Positions 1 to 8,687 of a stretch of DNA of 34,371 bases are shown here, piece after piece. The notes beneath the pieces were generated by a model. That model did no database searches. It saw only the letters and a list, made by a program, of their open reading frames with translations, and was not told the origin of the DNA. Made by a program: the position numbers and the translations under genes. Where the stretch lies: contig CAYUMH010000038.1 in assembly GCA_964445775.1 (NCBI GenBank), positions 1 through 34,371 of the forward strand, given 5' to 3'. Numbering within the stretch: position 1 is the first letter of the stretch; the number at the start of each line of letters is the position of its first letter. This DNA comes from Terrimonas sp964445775 (GTDB taxonomy: Bacteria; Bacteroidota; Bacteroidia; Chitinophagales; Chitinophagaceae).

Positions 1-32
1 CACAGAAATGCGGGAGAGTAGGTAGCTGCCAT
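1..32 (+). rRNA. rrf: 5S ribosomal RNA, 3' end only (partial)
   Basis: The first ~30 bases match the conserved 3' end of bacterial 5S rRNA: the GGGAGAGTAGG loop E/helix IV segment followed by the terminal strand ending in GCTGCC. The rest of the gene lies outside the window. A strong terminator follows about 13 bases later, which fits the last gene of an rRNA operon. The exact mature 3' end (30-33) cannot be fixed without the 5' strand it pairs with. Confidence 0.8.
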
Positions 33-44
33 GATTATTGAAAG

Positions 45-76
45 AGTCCTGACTAGTTTAGTCGGGACTTTTTTTT
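45..76 (+). terminator. Rho-independent terminator of the rRNA operon
   Basis: An 11-bp stem (45-55 with 59-69, one G-U pair) with a 3-nt loop is followed by a run of eight T. It lies directly after the 5S end and should end the rRNA transcript. Confidence 0.85.
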
Positions 77-460
77 GTCTATACCACAAAGCTGAAAGCC
101 AACCCCCAACCCCATCAGCGATCATCTGCGCTGTACCCATCTGCGTATATCTGCGGGAGATAACAACAACAATAAGTCTACCTCCTTACTCCGGTAACTT
201 GCACCCGGCTATGGATATCCGAATCAAATTATTCCGTATTACTGCAGCCGGCAAATTCCATAACTCCTGCCTTTTTTGCCCGCTCCCCAAATTTTATACC
301 CAAACCCGCCGCCTAAAAATTTTTAAGCTTGCAAACCGCCGTGGTAAAGGGATTGTTCCATTATCCACAGCATGTGTGTATTTGGATGTTTGAAAACTGA
401 TTTTTACAGGATAATTTCGGATAAGCACACTTGCTTAAAACCTCCTTAAAAATTTTCAAC
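77..460. other. Gene-free leader region before nrdJ with a DnaA-box-like site and ATCTGCG repeats
   Basis: No supported gene is present; an open frame at 31-393 starts inside the 5S/terminator and has no protein-like composition. Three copies of ATCTGCG lie at 124-130, 139-145 and 149-155, a short repeat with no assigned role. TTATCCACA at 361-369 matches the DnaA-box consensus exactly. A possible promoter for the downstream gene is at 389-419. Confidence 0.6.
389..419 (+). promoter_or_regulatory. Possible Bacteroidota promoter of nrdJ
   Basis: TTTG at 389-392 is separated by 19 bases from TAATTTCG at 412-419, one mismatch from the TAnnTTTG -7 consensus. Transcription would start near 425, giving a leader of about 35 nt before the ATG at 461. 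Confidence 0.45.
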
Positions 461-3400
461 ATGGCCGGCCCAACTAATCAATCAGCAAAACGCGGCTTAC
501 AGTTTGAACGCCGTTTTACCCGTGATGATATTTCCGTTTTTGACCAGTTTGAATACGATTACCGCACTTCGGTGATACGTAATCCCACCGGTGAAGTGGT
601 TTTTGAAATGACCAACGTGGAGGTGCCAAAACAGTGGAGTCAGATAGCTACCGATATACTGGCCCAGAAGTATTTTCGTAAAGCCGGCGTACCACAGGCC
701 GATGGCAGCCTGGGCAGGGAAACATCGGCCAAACAGGTAGCCCACCGTTTAGCCAATTGCTGGCGTGTATGGGGACAGAAGTATGGCTATTTTTCCAGCG
801 AACGCGACGGTGATATTTTTTATGAAGAATTAGTATACTCTATACTGGACCAGATGTGTGTACCCAACTCACCGCAATGGTTCAATACCGGCCTGCATGA
901 AAGCTATGGCATTACCGGCAAGCCGCAGGGACATTATTATGTTGACCCGGTGGATGGCGAACTGAAAAAATCGACCAACGCCTATGAACGTCCGCAACCA
1001 CATGCCTGTTTTATATTAAGTGTAAGTGATGACCTGGTGAATGATGGCGGCATTATGGACCTGTGGGTAAGAGAAGCCAGGATATTTAAATACGGATCGG
1101 GTGTAGGTACCAATTATTCCAATTTAAGAGGCGAAGGGGAAAAGTTAAGTGGTGGTGGCACCTCCTCTGGTTTGATGAGCTTTTTAAAAATTGGCGACCG
1201 AGCCGCCGGCGCTATTAAAAGTGGCGGTACCACCAGACGGGCAGCCAAGATGGTCTGCCTGGATATGGATCACCCGGAGATCAGCGAGTTTATTAACTGG
1301 AAGGTAGAAGAGGAGAAAAAAGTGGCGGCTTTAATTGCTGCCGGTTACCCTTCTGGTTATGAAGATGAAGCCTATAAAACCGTGAGCGGCCAAAACTCCA
1401 ACAACTCCATACGCATACCCAATGAGTTTTTTAAAGTATTACAGGAGGATGGCGACTGGGAATTAAAAGCCCGCATGGATGGCCGCGTGATGAAAAAAAT
1501 ACCGGCCCGTGAATTATGGAACCAGATCTCTTATGCGGCCTGGCGTTGCGCCGACCCGGGTACACAATATAATACCACCATCAACGAATGGCATACCTGC
1601 CCCGAAGGTGGTGAGATCAGGGCATCCAATCCCTGCAGTGAGTATATGTTCCTGGATAATACCGCCTGTAACCTGGCATCTGCCAACCTGATGAAGTTTT
1701 ATGATGCAGAGAAGAACCTGTTTGATGTAGCCGGTTATGAATACAATTGCCGTTTATGGACCGTAGTATTGGAGATATCGGTATTAATGGCACAGTTCCC
1801 TTCCAAAGAAGTAGCACAGTTAAGTTATGAGTATCGTACGTTGGGTTTGGGTTATGCCAACCTGGGTACTATGTTAATGGTGAGTGGTATTCCTTATGAC
1901 AGTGAGGCCGCACGTGGTATTGCAGGCGCTATTACCGCTATCATGACCGGCACAGCCTATAAAACATCGGCCGAGATGGCGGAAGTATTAGGTGCTTTCC
2001 CCCGGTATGAAGAAAATAAGAAACACATGATGCGGGTGATGCGCAACCATCGCCTGGCGGCTTATGATGCGGATGAATATGAAAACCTGAGTTTAAAACC
2101 ACAGGGTATTAATGCCGCTCATTGTCCTGATTATTTATTAAAAGCAGCCTGTAAAGCCTGGGACGATGCCGTTGAACTGGGTGAAAAATTCGGTTACCGT
2201 AATGCACAGGCTACAGTAATTGCACCTACAGGTACTATCGGTTTGGTAATGGATTGTGATACCACCGGTGTGGAGCCTGATTTCGCCCTGGTTAAATTTA
2301 AAAAATTATCGGGTGGCGGTTATTTCAAGATCATCAACCAATCGGTACCGGTTGCTTTACGTAACCTGGGTTATGATGAAAAACAAACCGATGCTATTAT
2401 TAAATATGCGGTGGGGGCGGCTTCCTTTGCCGGCGCACCATTTATTAATCACCAGGCTTTAAGTGAAAAAGGTTTTATTGCCGACGAAATTAAAAAGCTG
2501 GATGCTGCGGTGATAGCGGCTTTTGAAATAGGCTTTGTGTTTAATAAATATACATTAGGCGAGGAATGTTTACAACGCCTGGGCTTTACCCCTGAACAGT
2601 ACAATGATTTTGAATGGAGTTTACTGGAAGCATTGGGCTTTACAGACGAACAAATTGAAGCCGCTAATGACTATGTATGTGGCACCATGATGCTGGAGGG
2701 CGCTCCTTTCTTAAAAGCCGAACACCTGGCGGTATTTGATTGTGCCAACAAATGTGGTAAAAAAGGGGAGCGGTATATACATGCGCACGGGCATATCCGT
2801 ATGATGGGCGCCACACAACCTTTTATCAGCGGCGCTATCTCTAAAACCATCAACCTGCCGCATGAGGCAACGGTAGAAAATATTGCCGATGCTTATTACT
2901 TAAGCTGGCAGCTGGGTTTAAAAGCGAATGCTTTGTATCGCGACGGCTCTAAATTATCACAACCTTTAAGTAATAAATCGGATAAGAAAAAGAAAACAGA
3001 TACTTCAAAAGAAGAAACAATAGAAGAGCCGGTAAACAATGCTTCTAATATTGTTGATTTAGGAAAGCTAACGGTAGAGGAATTGCTGGAGGAAGTACAG
3101 AAACGTGTACAGGCTTCACCGGATACCAAATTAAAACGTAAGCTGGCCAGTATTGTGGAGCGACGGACCTTACCTGCCAAACGCAGGGGTTTTACCCAAA
3201 AAGCAAAAATAAATGGCCAGGCCGTGTTTGTACGCACCGGTGAATATGGTGACGGTACATTAGGCGAGATATTTATTGATATGGCAAAAGAAGGGGCTAC
3301 CATGCGTAGTATGATGAACTGTTTTGCAATCTCCGTATCTATAGGCCTGCAATATGGTGTGCCGCTGGAAGAGTTTGTAGATAAATTTGCCTTTACCAAA

Positions 3401-3829
3401 TTTGATCCATCCGGCTTTGTAGAGCATCCGAATATTAAATCCACCACCTCCATTGTCGATTTTATTTTCCGTGTATTGGGCTATGAATACTTAGGTCGCA
3501 CCGACCTGGTACATATACTGGATAAACCGGAAGTAATGAACACCGGCTCGGATGACTGGGATGATGTGCCATCGGGACTGGAGTATGCGCAGGAGCCGCA
3601 ACTATCCAGTGTACGCATTACACCGGCCAGTGTAACACCGGTAGTGCCCCAGATCAATAAACCGATTAAAACAATGGTAAGTGGTAATGATGGATTAAGT
3701 GCCATGAATGCGGCCAATAAAAGTATGCAGAGTGATGCACCGGCCTGTAATGTGTGCGGACATATCATGATGCGGAGCGGCACCTGTTATAAATGCGCCA
3801 ACTGCGGCAACCAGGGCGGTTGCAGTTAA
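461..3829 (+). CDS. nrdJ: Adenosylcobalamin-dependent (class II) ribonucleotide reductase
   Basis: Reduces ribonucleotides to deoxyribonucleotides in the cytoplasm using vitamin B12 as radical generator, without oxygen or a separate radical subunit. The 1122-aa product fits the long zinc-ribbon NrdJ form. Expected cysteines are visible: C183 (HACFIL) and C403 (TACNLAS) as the active-site redox pair, and C392 (NPCSEY) as the thiyl-radical cysteine. A nucleotide-binding segment TGTIGLVMDCDTTG follows. The last ~30 residues form a Cys-rich zinc ribbon (CNVCG ... CYKCANCG) ending in the CS tail typical of the family. The frame extends upstream to a TTG at 431, but ATG 461 gives the natural N-terminus (MAGPTNQ). 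No class I nrdAB genes and no cobalamin riboswitch were seen nearby. A DnaA-box-like site lies upstream, and a terminator follows. Confidence 0.96.
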   Translation: MAGPTNQSAKRGLQFERRFTRDDISVFDQFEYDYRTSVIRNPTGEVVFEMTNVEVPKQWSQIATDILAQKYFRKAGVPQADGSLGRETSAKQVAHRLANCWRVWGQKYGYFSSERDGDIFYEELVYSILDQMCVPNSPQWFNTGLHESYGITGKPQGHYYVDPVDGELKKSTNAYERPQPHACFILSVSDDLVNDGGIMDLWVREARIFKYGSGVGTNYSNLRGEGEKLSGGGTSSGLMSFLKIGDRAAGAIKSGGTTRRAAKMVCLDMDHPEISEFINWKVEEEKKVAALIAAGYPSGYEDEAYKTVSGQNSNNSIRIPNEFFKVLQEDGDWELKARMDGRVMKKIPARELWNQISYAAWRCADPGTQYNTTINEWHTCPEGGEIRASNPCSEYMFLDNTACNLASANLMKFYDAEKNLFDVAGYEYNCRLWTVVLEISVLMAQFPSKEVAQLSYEYRTLGLGYANLGTMLMVSGIPYDSEAARGIAGAITAIMTGTAYKTSAEMAEVLGAFPRYEENKKHMMRVMRNHRLAAYDADEYENLSLKPQGINAAHCPDYLLKAACKAWDDAVELGEKFGYRNAQATVIAPTGTIGLVMDCDTTGVEPDFALVKFKKLSGGGYFKIINQSVPVALRNLGYDEKQTDAIIKYAVGAASFAGAPFINHQALSEKGFIADEIKKLDAAVIAAFEIGFVFNKYTLGEECLQRLGFTPEQYNDFEWSLLEALGFTDEQIEAANDYVCGTMMLEGAPFLKAEHLAVFDCANKCGKKGERYIHAHGHIRMMGATQPFISGAISKTINLPHEATVENIADAYYLSWQLGLKANALYRDGSKLSQPLSNKSDKKKKTDTSKEETIEEPVNNASNIVDLGKLTVEELLEEVQKRVQASPDTKLKRKLASIVERRTLPAKRRGFTQKAKINGQAVFVRTGEYGDGTLGEIFIDMAKEGATMRSMMNCFAISVSIGLQYGVPLEEFVDKFAFTKFDPSGFVEHPNIKSTTSIVDFIFRVLGYEYLGRTDLVHILDKPEVMNTGSDDWDDVPSGLEYAQEPQLSSVRITPASVTPVVPQINKPIKTMVSGNDGLSAMNAANKSMQSDAPACNVCGHIMMRSGTCYKCANCGNQGGCS

Positions 3830-3860
3830 TATAAGTAAATGGAAAAACCCGTCTTAAAAT

Positions 3861-3889
3861 CGCTTACCGTTTTGGTAGGCGTTTTTTTT
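3861..3889 (+). terminator. Rho-independent terminator of nrdJ
   Basis: CGCTTACC (3861-3868) pairs with GGTAGGCG (3874-3881) with one wobble, and eight T follow. It lies 31 bases after the nrdJ stop. Confidence 0.85.
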
Positions 3890-3988
3890 GCCCCCAACCC
3901 CTGAAGGGTTGTTGGGTTTTCCTGTTTGTTAGTGTTTATATATGGCGCCGTACTTAAAAAAGTATTAGTTTCTATTATCGCTTTCATC

Positions 3989-4009
3989 TGGTTCGTGAGA
4001 CACGAACCA
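3989..4009. repeat. Intergenic hairpin repeat, GGTTCGTGAGACA family (copy 1)
   Basis: A perfect 9-bp inverted repeat (TGGTTCGTG / CACGAACCA) with an AGA loop. There is no T-run, so it is not an ordinary terminator. Two further copies with a degenerate second arm occur at 8801-8857. It lies between the convergent 3' ends of nrdJ and the LOG gene. Confidence 0.7.
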
Positions 4010-4046
4010 AGGCCTGGTACCATTATCTAATTACCAAATTTCCAAA

Positions 4047-4610
4047 TTAGCTCATTGGTTCCCCTCCCATCGGGTTAAAATATTCTATCAGCTCTTTAGG
4101 TTCATTCAATACGGTAATACGGTCAAAAGCTTCCTGGTATAAAAAGCCTTCTTCTTTCATTTTATGAATATGGGCAATCAGGTGATCGTAAAAGCCATCG
4201 CTGTTCAGTAAAAAGATCTGTTTGTCATGAATGGATAACTGGTTCCAGGTAACCATTTCAAACAGTTCATCCAATGTACCAAAGCCTCCGGGTAAGATAA
4301 TGGCAGCATCGGCCAGGTCATACATTTTACGTTTGCGTATATGCATATCTTCTACCACCAGTAACTCGGTAATATTTTTATGTTGCCTTTCCTGGTTTAC
4401 CAGTATTTGCGGTATTATGCCAACCACTTTTCCGCCGTTTTGCATTACGCTATTGGCAATCATTCCCATGATGCCCACACTGCCTCCGCCATATACCAAT
4501 GAAATATGATGCTGTGCCATCAATGCTCCCAGCTCCCTGGTATGGGTGGCAAATAATTCCTTGTTCCCGTTTTTAGAGCCGCAAAAAACTGCAAGTGATT
4601 GAATAAGCAT
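4047..4610 (-). CDS. LOG family protein (cytokinin riboside 5'-monophosphate phosphoribohydrolase-like)
   Basis: A Rossmann-fold nucleotide hydrolase; family members cleave the N-glycosidic bond of nucleoside 5'-monophosphates, releasing a base and ribose 5-phosphate. The 187-aa product carries the family signatures: N-terminal VFCGS (residues 8-12), YGGGSVGIMG (40-49) and PGGFGTLDE (107-115), which holds the catalytic Glu region. RKRKMYDLAD precedes it, as expected. The start is set at ATG 4610 (MLIQSLAVFCGS); the frame runs to 4643 but the extra residues do not fit the family. The true substrate in this organism cannot be told from sequence. Monocistronic, divergent from the symporter gene. 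Confidence 0.9.
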   Translation of the reverse strand: MLIQSLAVFCGSKNGNKELFATHTRELGALMAQHHISLVYGGGSVGIMGMIANSVMQNGGKVVGIIPQILVNQERQHKNITELLVVEDMHIRKRKMYDLADAAIILPGGFGTLDELFEMVTWNQLSIHDKQIFLLNSDGFYDHLIAHIHKMKEEGFLYQEAFDRITVLNEPKELIEYFNPMGGEPMS

Positions 4611-4703
4611 GATAAGTTTATATTTGCTGCAAAGGGATAACAAATTTGGTTATCTTCAAAAATTACTAAACAATAATTATAGGTTTTTACAAAAAAATAA
4701 TCC

Positions 4704-6248
4704 ATGTCAGCAGGTCTTTTATTTTCGTTTGTAATAGGTTATTTTGTTTTACTGTTAATTGTGGCCTGGTACACATCCCGTAATTCCAATAACGATTCCT
4801 TCTTCATTGGCAATCGTAACAGTAACTGGATGCTGGTATCATTTGGTATGATCGGTACCTCCTTAAGCGGGGTAACCTTTGTAAGTGTTCCCGGCGATGT
4901 AGGCACCAACAACTTTGCTTACTTCCAGTTAGTACTCGGTTATTTCGTGGGTTATTTTGTAGTAGCTTTTGTGCTGCTTCCCCTATATTATAAGCTCAAC
5001 CTCAAATCCATTTATACTTTCCTGGAAAAACGGTTTGGTGTCGCTGCGCATAAATCCGGCGCCTTCTTCTTTATACTCTCCAGAACGGTTGGTGCTACTG
5101 CCCGTTTATACCTGGTGATCAATATCCTGCAGATATTTATACTGGATTCTATGGGCGTTCCTTTCTGGGTAACTTCTATCGTTATTATTTTAATGATCCT
5201 GTTATACACGTTTGAAGGTGGTGTGAAGACCATTATTTATACCGACACCTTACAAACCTCCGGCATGCTGATTGGTTTGGTGGCCTGTATACTGGCTGTA
5301 GTAGCCGCCTTAAATACCGACCTGAGCGGTGTATATGAAAGCATTACCGCTAATGGGTATAATAAAATATTCAACTTTGATGGCAACAGCTCACAAAACT
5401 TCTTTAAACAATTCATCGGTGGTATGTTCATTACCATTACCATGACCGGCTTAGACCAGGAGATGATGCAGAAAAATATCAGTGTGAAAACCCTGGGTAA
5501 CTCACAAAAAAACATGGTAACCCTGAGTTTTGTACTGGTGGTGGTGAACTTCCTGTTCCTGTTCCTGGGTGGTGTGTTATACGTGTATGCGCAGGCCAAT
5601 GGTATCAGCGCTACCGGCGATGACCTGTTTCCGACAGTGGCCTTAGGCGGGGCTTTCTCGGCTACTATTGGCGTGGTATTTATTATTGCCATTATCAGTG
5701 CGCTGTTCCCCAGTGTAGATGGGGCCATTACTTCTTTAACCTCATCGTACTGTATCGATATCCTGGACCTGAATAAAAAGTACACCGATGAAAAAGTAAA
5801 AAAGAAAAGGCGTTTAAGGGTGCATTTAACCTTTGCCGTGATCTTCTTCCTGATGGCTTTATTGTTTAAATACATTGATGATAAAAACATCATCCAGTTC
5901 ATCATCAAATTTGCCGGTATCACTTACGGGCCTCTATTAGGTTTATTTGCCTTTGGTATCTTAACCAAACGCAGCATCAATCCTAAAATGGTTTGGCCGG
6001 CGGTGATCACCGGGCCGGTGCTTACAGTAATCCTGGACATGATCTGTAATCCGGCTTATTACGAGGGTAAACTAAAAGTGAAGCTGCCCTTCGATGCTTT
6101 ATCGGCCAGTATCTTCAACGGTTATAAAATAGGCCCGGAGCTTATCCTGATCAATGGCGTGCTCACCTTCCTGTGTTTGCTCGTGATCTCTAAAAAAGGT
6201 GGCGAAGAGAACTCGCTGAAAAACATTATAGCGAAAGAAATAGCCTGA
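4704..6248 (+). CDS. Sodium:solute symporter (SSS/SSF family)
   Basis: A 514-aa inner-membrane protein with about 13 hydrophobic segments spread over the whole length, the usual size and topology for Na+-coupled solute symporters. The N-terminal FFIGNRNSNWM followed by GTSLSGVTFVSVPGD is the SSF family's first conserved region, and the NLKSIYTFLEKRFG loop is also typical. Substrates in this family range from sugars and sialic acid to amino acids and carboxylates; none can be chosen from sequence or neighbours here. The start ATG lies 93 bases from the divergent LOG gene. A strong terminator follows, so it is probably transcribed alone. Confidence 0.93.
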   Translation: MSAGLLFSFVIGYFVLLLIVAWYTSRNSNNDSFFIGNRNSNWMLVSFGMIGTSLSGVTFVSVPGDVGTNNFAYFQLVLGYFVGYFVVAFVLLPLYYKLNLKSIYTFLEKRFGVAAHKSGAFFFILSRTVGATARLYLVINILQIFILDSMGVPFWVTSIVIILMILLYTFEGGVKTIIYTDTLQTSGMLIGLVACILAVVAALNTDLSGVYESITANGYNKIFNFDGNSSQNFFKQFIGGMFITITMTGLDQEMMQKNISVKTLGNSQKNMVTLSFVLVVVNFLFLFLGGVLYVYAQANGISATGDDLFPTVALGGAFSATIGVVFIIAIISALFPSVDGAITSLTSSYCIDILDLNKKYTDEKVKKKRRLRVHLTFAVIFFLMALLFKYIDDKNIIQFIIKFAGITYGPLLGLFAFGILTKRSINPKMVWPAVITGPVLTVILDMICNPAYYEGKLKVKLPFDALSASIFNGYKIGPELILINGVLTFLCLLVISKKGGEENSLKNIIAKEIA

Positions 6249-6269
6249 TCCGTTTTATAAAAAAATGTT

Positions 6270-6308
6270 AACAGCGTCAATGAAGCCCTTCGTTGACGCT
6301 GTTTTTTT
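6270..6308 (+). terminator. Rho-independent terminator of the symporter gene
   Basis: AACAGCGTCAA (6270-6280) pairs perfectly over 11 bp with 6293-6303 around a 12-nt loop; seven T overlap and follow the 3' arm. Confidence 0.88.
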
Positions 6309-6370
6309 ATCAACAGGATTGTATATGAGCCTATTAGCATAAAGGCCAGTCCCGATTCCTTTACCCCAAA

Positions 6371-6403
6371 TTGGCCGCTCTTGCCATATTTGCCCTAACT
6401 TTG
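6371..6403 (+). promoter_or_regulatory. Bacteroidota promoter before the O-methyltransferase
   Basis: TAACTTTG (6396-6403) matches the TAnnTTTG -7 consensus. A TTGG at 6371-6374 lies 21 bases upstream as a weak -33 element. The predicted start codon TTG at 6418 is only 14 bases downstream. Confidence 0.6.
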
Positions 6404-6417
6404 CAAAAAAATATCCT

Positions 6418-7056
6418 TTGCAACTGATCAGCGACGAATTAGAACAATTTGCCCAAAGTTTAACCACAGCCGAAGATGCTTTGCAGCAGGAAGTGCACCG
6501 GTACACTTATGCGGAGCATGCTGAACCCCATATGTTAAGCGGGCATTTGCAAGGGAAACTCCTGGAGGCTATCAGTTGGATGATAAGGCCGGAAAAAATT
6601 TTAGAAATAGGCACTTTTACCGGTTATAGTGCGTTATGTTTAGCAAAAGGCTTACAGGATAATGGTGAATTACACACCATTGAGTTGAGGCAAAATGATG
6701 CCGATAAAGCCCGTAGTTTCTTTGACCGGTCACCGTTAAAACATAAAATTATTTCACACACCGGTAATGCAAAAGATATTATTCCTGCATTATCGCATAC
6801 CTGGGACCTTGTATTTATTGATGCCGACAAGCCGGGCTATATTGATTACTTTAACCTGGTATTGCCCCGGGTAAGACAAAACGGGTTTATACTGGCCGAC
6901 AATATTTTCTTTCATGGCGAAGCACTGAAAGCCGAGCCTAAAAGAAAAAGCGCAAAAGCCATTAAAGCTTTTAATGAATATATAACCGCAAATGAGGCTG
7001 TTGAAAAAGTAGCCATTACTTTGCGCGACGGACTATACTTATTAAGAAAACTATAA
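6418..7056 (+). CDS. SAM-dependent O-methyltransferase (methyltransferase family 3)
   Basis: A 212-aa class I methyltransferase of the catechol/caffeoyl-CoA O-methyltransferase type, cytoplasmic. The SAM-binding motif is EIGTFTGYSAL (about residues 63-73), followed by the acidic strand HTIEL and the metal/catalytic region VFIDADKPGYIDYF (about 132-145). HMLSGHLQGKLLE (38-50) is the usual family N-terminal block. The start is TTG 6418: no ATG fits, the residues from here align with the family N-terminus, and a -7 promoter lies just upstream. The physiological acceptor is unknown. The next gene begins 10 bases after the stop, so the two are probably cotranscribed. Confidence 0.87.
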   Translation: MQLISDELEQFAQSLTTAEDALQQEVHRYTYAEHAEPHMLSGHLQGKLLEAISWMIRPEKILEIGTFTGYSALCLAKGLQDNGELHTIELRQNDADKARSFFDRSPLKHKIISHTGNAKDIIPALSHTWDLVFIDADKPGYIDYFNLVLPRVRQNGFILADNIFFHGEALKAEPKRKSAKAIKAFNEYITANEAVEKVAITLRDGLYLLRKL

Positions 7057-7066
7057 CGAGGTATTC

Positions 7067-8074
7067 ATGAAATTAAAACTATTTGTTTGCAGCATCGTAG
7101 CACTCAGCCTGCAATTGATAACCAAGGCACAAAATGCGGCCGTTATTCAACAGTACATTGAAACGTATAAGGATATTGCCATTGCCGAAATGCAGCGTAC
7201 CGGCGTACCGGCTTCCATTAAACTGGCACAGGGCATTCACGAAACGGCGGCGGGCACCAGTGTACTGGTTACCAAATCCAATAACCATTTTGGTATTAAA
7301 TGCAAATCCAACTGGACAGGTGAGTCGGTAAAACATACTGATGATGCGCCTAACGAATGTTTCCGTAAATACGATGAGCCGGGTCAGTCTTACAAAGATC
7401 ATTCAGACTTTTTACGCAATGGCCAGCGTTATGCTTTCCTGTTTAACCTGGAGCCTACCGATTATAAAGGCTGGGCCAACGGATTAAAAAAAGCAGGTTA
7501 TGCTACCAATCCCAAATACCCGCAGATCATTATTAAATTAATTGAAGACTATCACCTGGACGATTATACCCTGATTGCTATGGGTAAAATGGAACCTAAA
7601 ACCAGTGATATTGCCCTAGTGAATAAACCTGTTGAACAACAACCGGTAGTGATACAGGCAGCGGTGGTGGAAAAGCCCGCAGTGGTTAAGCCTTCCTATC
7701 CTGATGGTGTATTTAAGATCAACGATACCAAGGTTGTTTTTGTAAAAGCAGGCACTTCGTTCCTGGCCCTGGCTCAGCAACATAATATTCCTTTAAAAAG
7801 ATTGTTTGAATTTAACGATGATATGCCTGAGGTAGAGGAAGCAGATGCTGACCAGTTGATCTTCTTACAGCGTAAACGTAAAACCGGTGCCGAGGAGTTT
7901 CATATTGTACAGCCTGGTGAAACCGTATATGATATTGCCCAGGTACAGGCCATCCGCCTGGAAAGTTTATTAAGTTATAATGGTATTACGGCAACCAAAC
8001 CACTGGTACCCGGCGAAAAACTATACTTAAAAACATTTGCGCCGGTAGGTAATAAGCTGGCATCATTAAAATAA
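7067..8074 (+). CDS. Secreted glucosaminidase-domain protein with C-terminal LysM repeats
   Basis: Predicted peptidoglycan hydrolase acting in the periplasm or at the cell wall. The 335-aa product has a signal peptide (about 1-21, ending TKAQ), a glucosaminidase (LYZ2/FlgJ-like) domain at about 25-165 with the expected catalytic Glu at E59 in GIHET and the NNHFGIKC block, a low-complexity linker rich in V, P and E (about 185-215), then two LysM-like modules (about 216-265 and 273-325; the second contains HIVQPGETVYDIA). The domains cleave and bind N-acetylglucosamine in glycan strands. It follows the O-methyltransferase by 10 bases; the biochemical link between them is not evident. Its stop codon overlaps the next promoter element. 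Confidence 0.9.
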   Translation: MKLKLFVCSIVALSLQLITKAQNAAVIQQYIETYKDIAIAEMQRTGVPASIKLAQGIHETAAGTSVLVTKSNNHFGIKCKSNWTGESVKHTDDAPNECFRKYDEPGQSYKDHSDFLRNGQRYAFLFNLEPTDYKGWANGLKKAGYATNPKYPQIIIKLIEDYHLDDYTLIAMGKMEPKTSDIALVNKPVEQQPVVIQAAVVEKPAVVKPSYPDGVFKINDTKVVFVKAGTSFLALAQQHNIPLKRLFEFNDDMPEVEEADADQLIFLQRKRKTGAEEFHIVQPGETVYDIAQVQAIRLESLLSYNGITATKPLVPGEKLYLKTFAPVGNKLASLK

Positions 8075-8079
8075 CTTTG
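8072..8079 (+). promoter_or_regulatory. -7 promoter element of hpt
   Basis: TAACTTTG matches TAnnTTTG and shares its first three bases with the stop codon of the upstream gene. hpt starts at 8100. No convincing -33 element is visible. Confidence 0.55.
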
Positions 8080-8099
8080 CCCGCAACTAAAACTGTTTT

Positions 8100-8636
8100 A
8101 TGGCCAACGTTCAGGTTCACGACAAGTCATTCGAAATTTATTTATCCGAGCAAACCATACAGGAGCGTATTGCAGCGCTGGCAGTACAGATCAACCAGGA
8201 CTATGCCGGCAAGCGCCCGTTTTTTGTCACCATCCTGAATGGTTCTTTTATGTTTGCGGCCGACCTGTTTAAACACCTGACCATTGATGCCGAAATATGT
8301 TTTATTAAACTGGCCTCTTACAAAGGCACCAAATCAACCGGTAATGTAATTACTACCATTGGTTTGGAGGATGACCTGTTTGGCAAGGATGTGGTGATTG
8401 TAGAGGATATTGTGGACACCGGCAAAACATTACATAACTTTTTACCCAAGCTGGAGCACCAGCAGCCCCGTTCGCTTAAAATAGCTACCCTGCTGCACAA
8501 GCCCGATGCCACCCAGTTCCCGCTGACATTGGATTATATCGGTTTTTCCATTCCCAATAAATTTGTAGTGGGCTATGGCCTTGATTATGACGGTCTTGGG
8601 CGTAACCTGAAAGAAATTTACCAGGTAATAGGATAA
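8100..8636 (+). CDS. hpt: Hypoxanthine phosphoribosyltransferase
   Basis: Purine salvage enzyme of the cytoplasm that transfers the phosphoribosyl group of PRPP to hypoxanthine (and usually guanine) to give IMP/GMP. The 178-aa length is normal. The PRPP-binding loop VVIVEDIVDTGKT lies at about residues 98-110, the FVTILNGSFMFAADL block (about 41-55) forms the pyrophosphate loop, and KFVVGYGLDYDGLGRNL (about 152-168) is the conserved C-terminal region. The start is ATG 8100, 20 bases after a -7 promoter. A hairpin terminator follows, so it is probably a single-gene unit. Confidence 0.95.
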   Translation: MANVQVHDKSFEIYLSEQTIQERIAALAVQINQDYAGKRPFFVTILNGSFMFAADLFKHLTIDAEICFIKLASYKGTKSTGNVITTIGLEDDLFGKDVVIVEDIVDTGKTLHNFLPKLEHQQPRSLKIATLLHKPDATQFPLTLDYIGFSIPNKFVVGYGLDYDGLGRNLKEIYQVIG

Positions 8637-8656
8637 TATACCCATAATGATATTGT

Positions 8657-8687
8657 AAAACGGCTATCCAATGATGGCCGTTTTTTT
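8657..8687 (+). terminator. Rho-independent terminator of hpt
   Basis: AAAACGGCTATC (8657-8668) pairs with GATGGCCGTTTT (8673-8684) with one wobble around a CAAT loop; the T-run continues to 8687. Confidence 0.85.

Noticed and set aside
31..393. Open frame of 120 codons after the 5S rRNA
   Set aside because: It begins at the end of the 5S gene, runs through the rRNA terminator and the ATCTGCG repeats, and has no protein-like composition.
80..460. Possible cobalamin riboswitch before the B12-dependent reductase
   Set aside because: No B12-box or multi-stem riboswitch pattern was found in the leader.
3826..4023. Minus-strand open frame between nrdJ and the LOG gene
   Set aside because: It overlaps the nrdJ terminator and the hairpin repeat; the reading frame is a by-product of these sequences.
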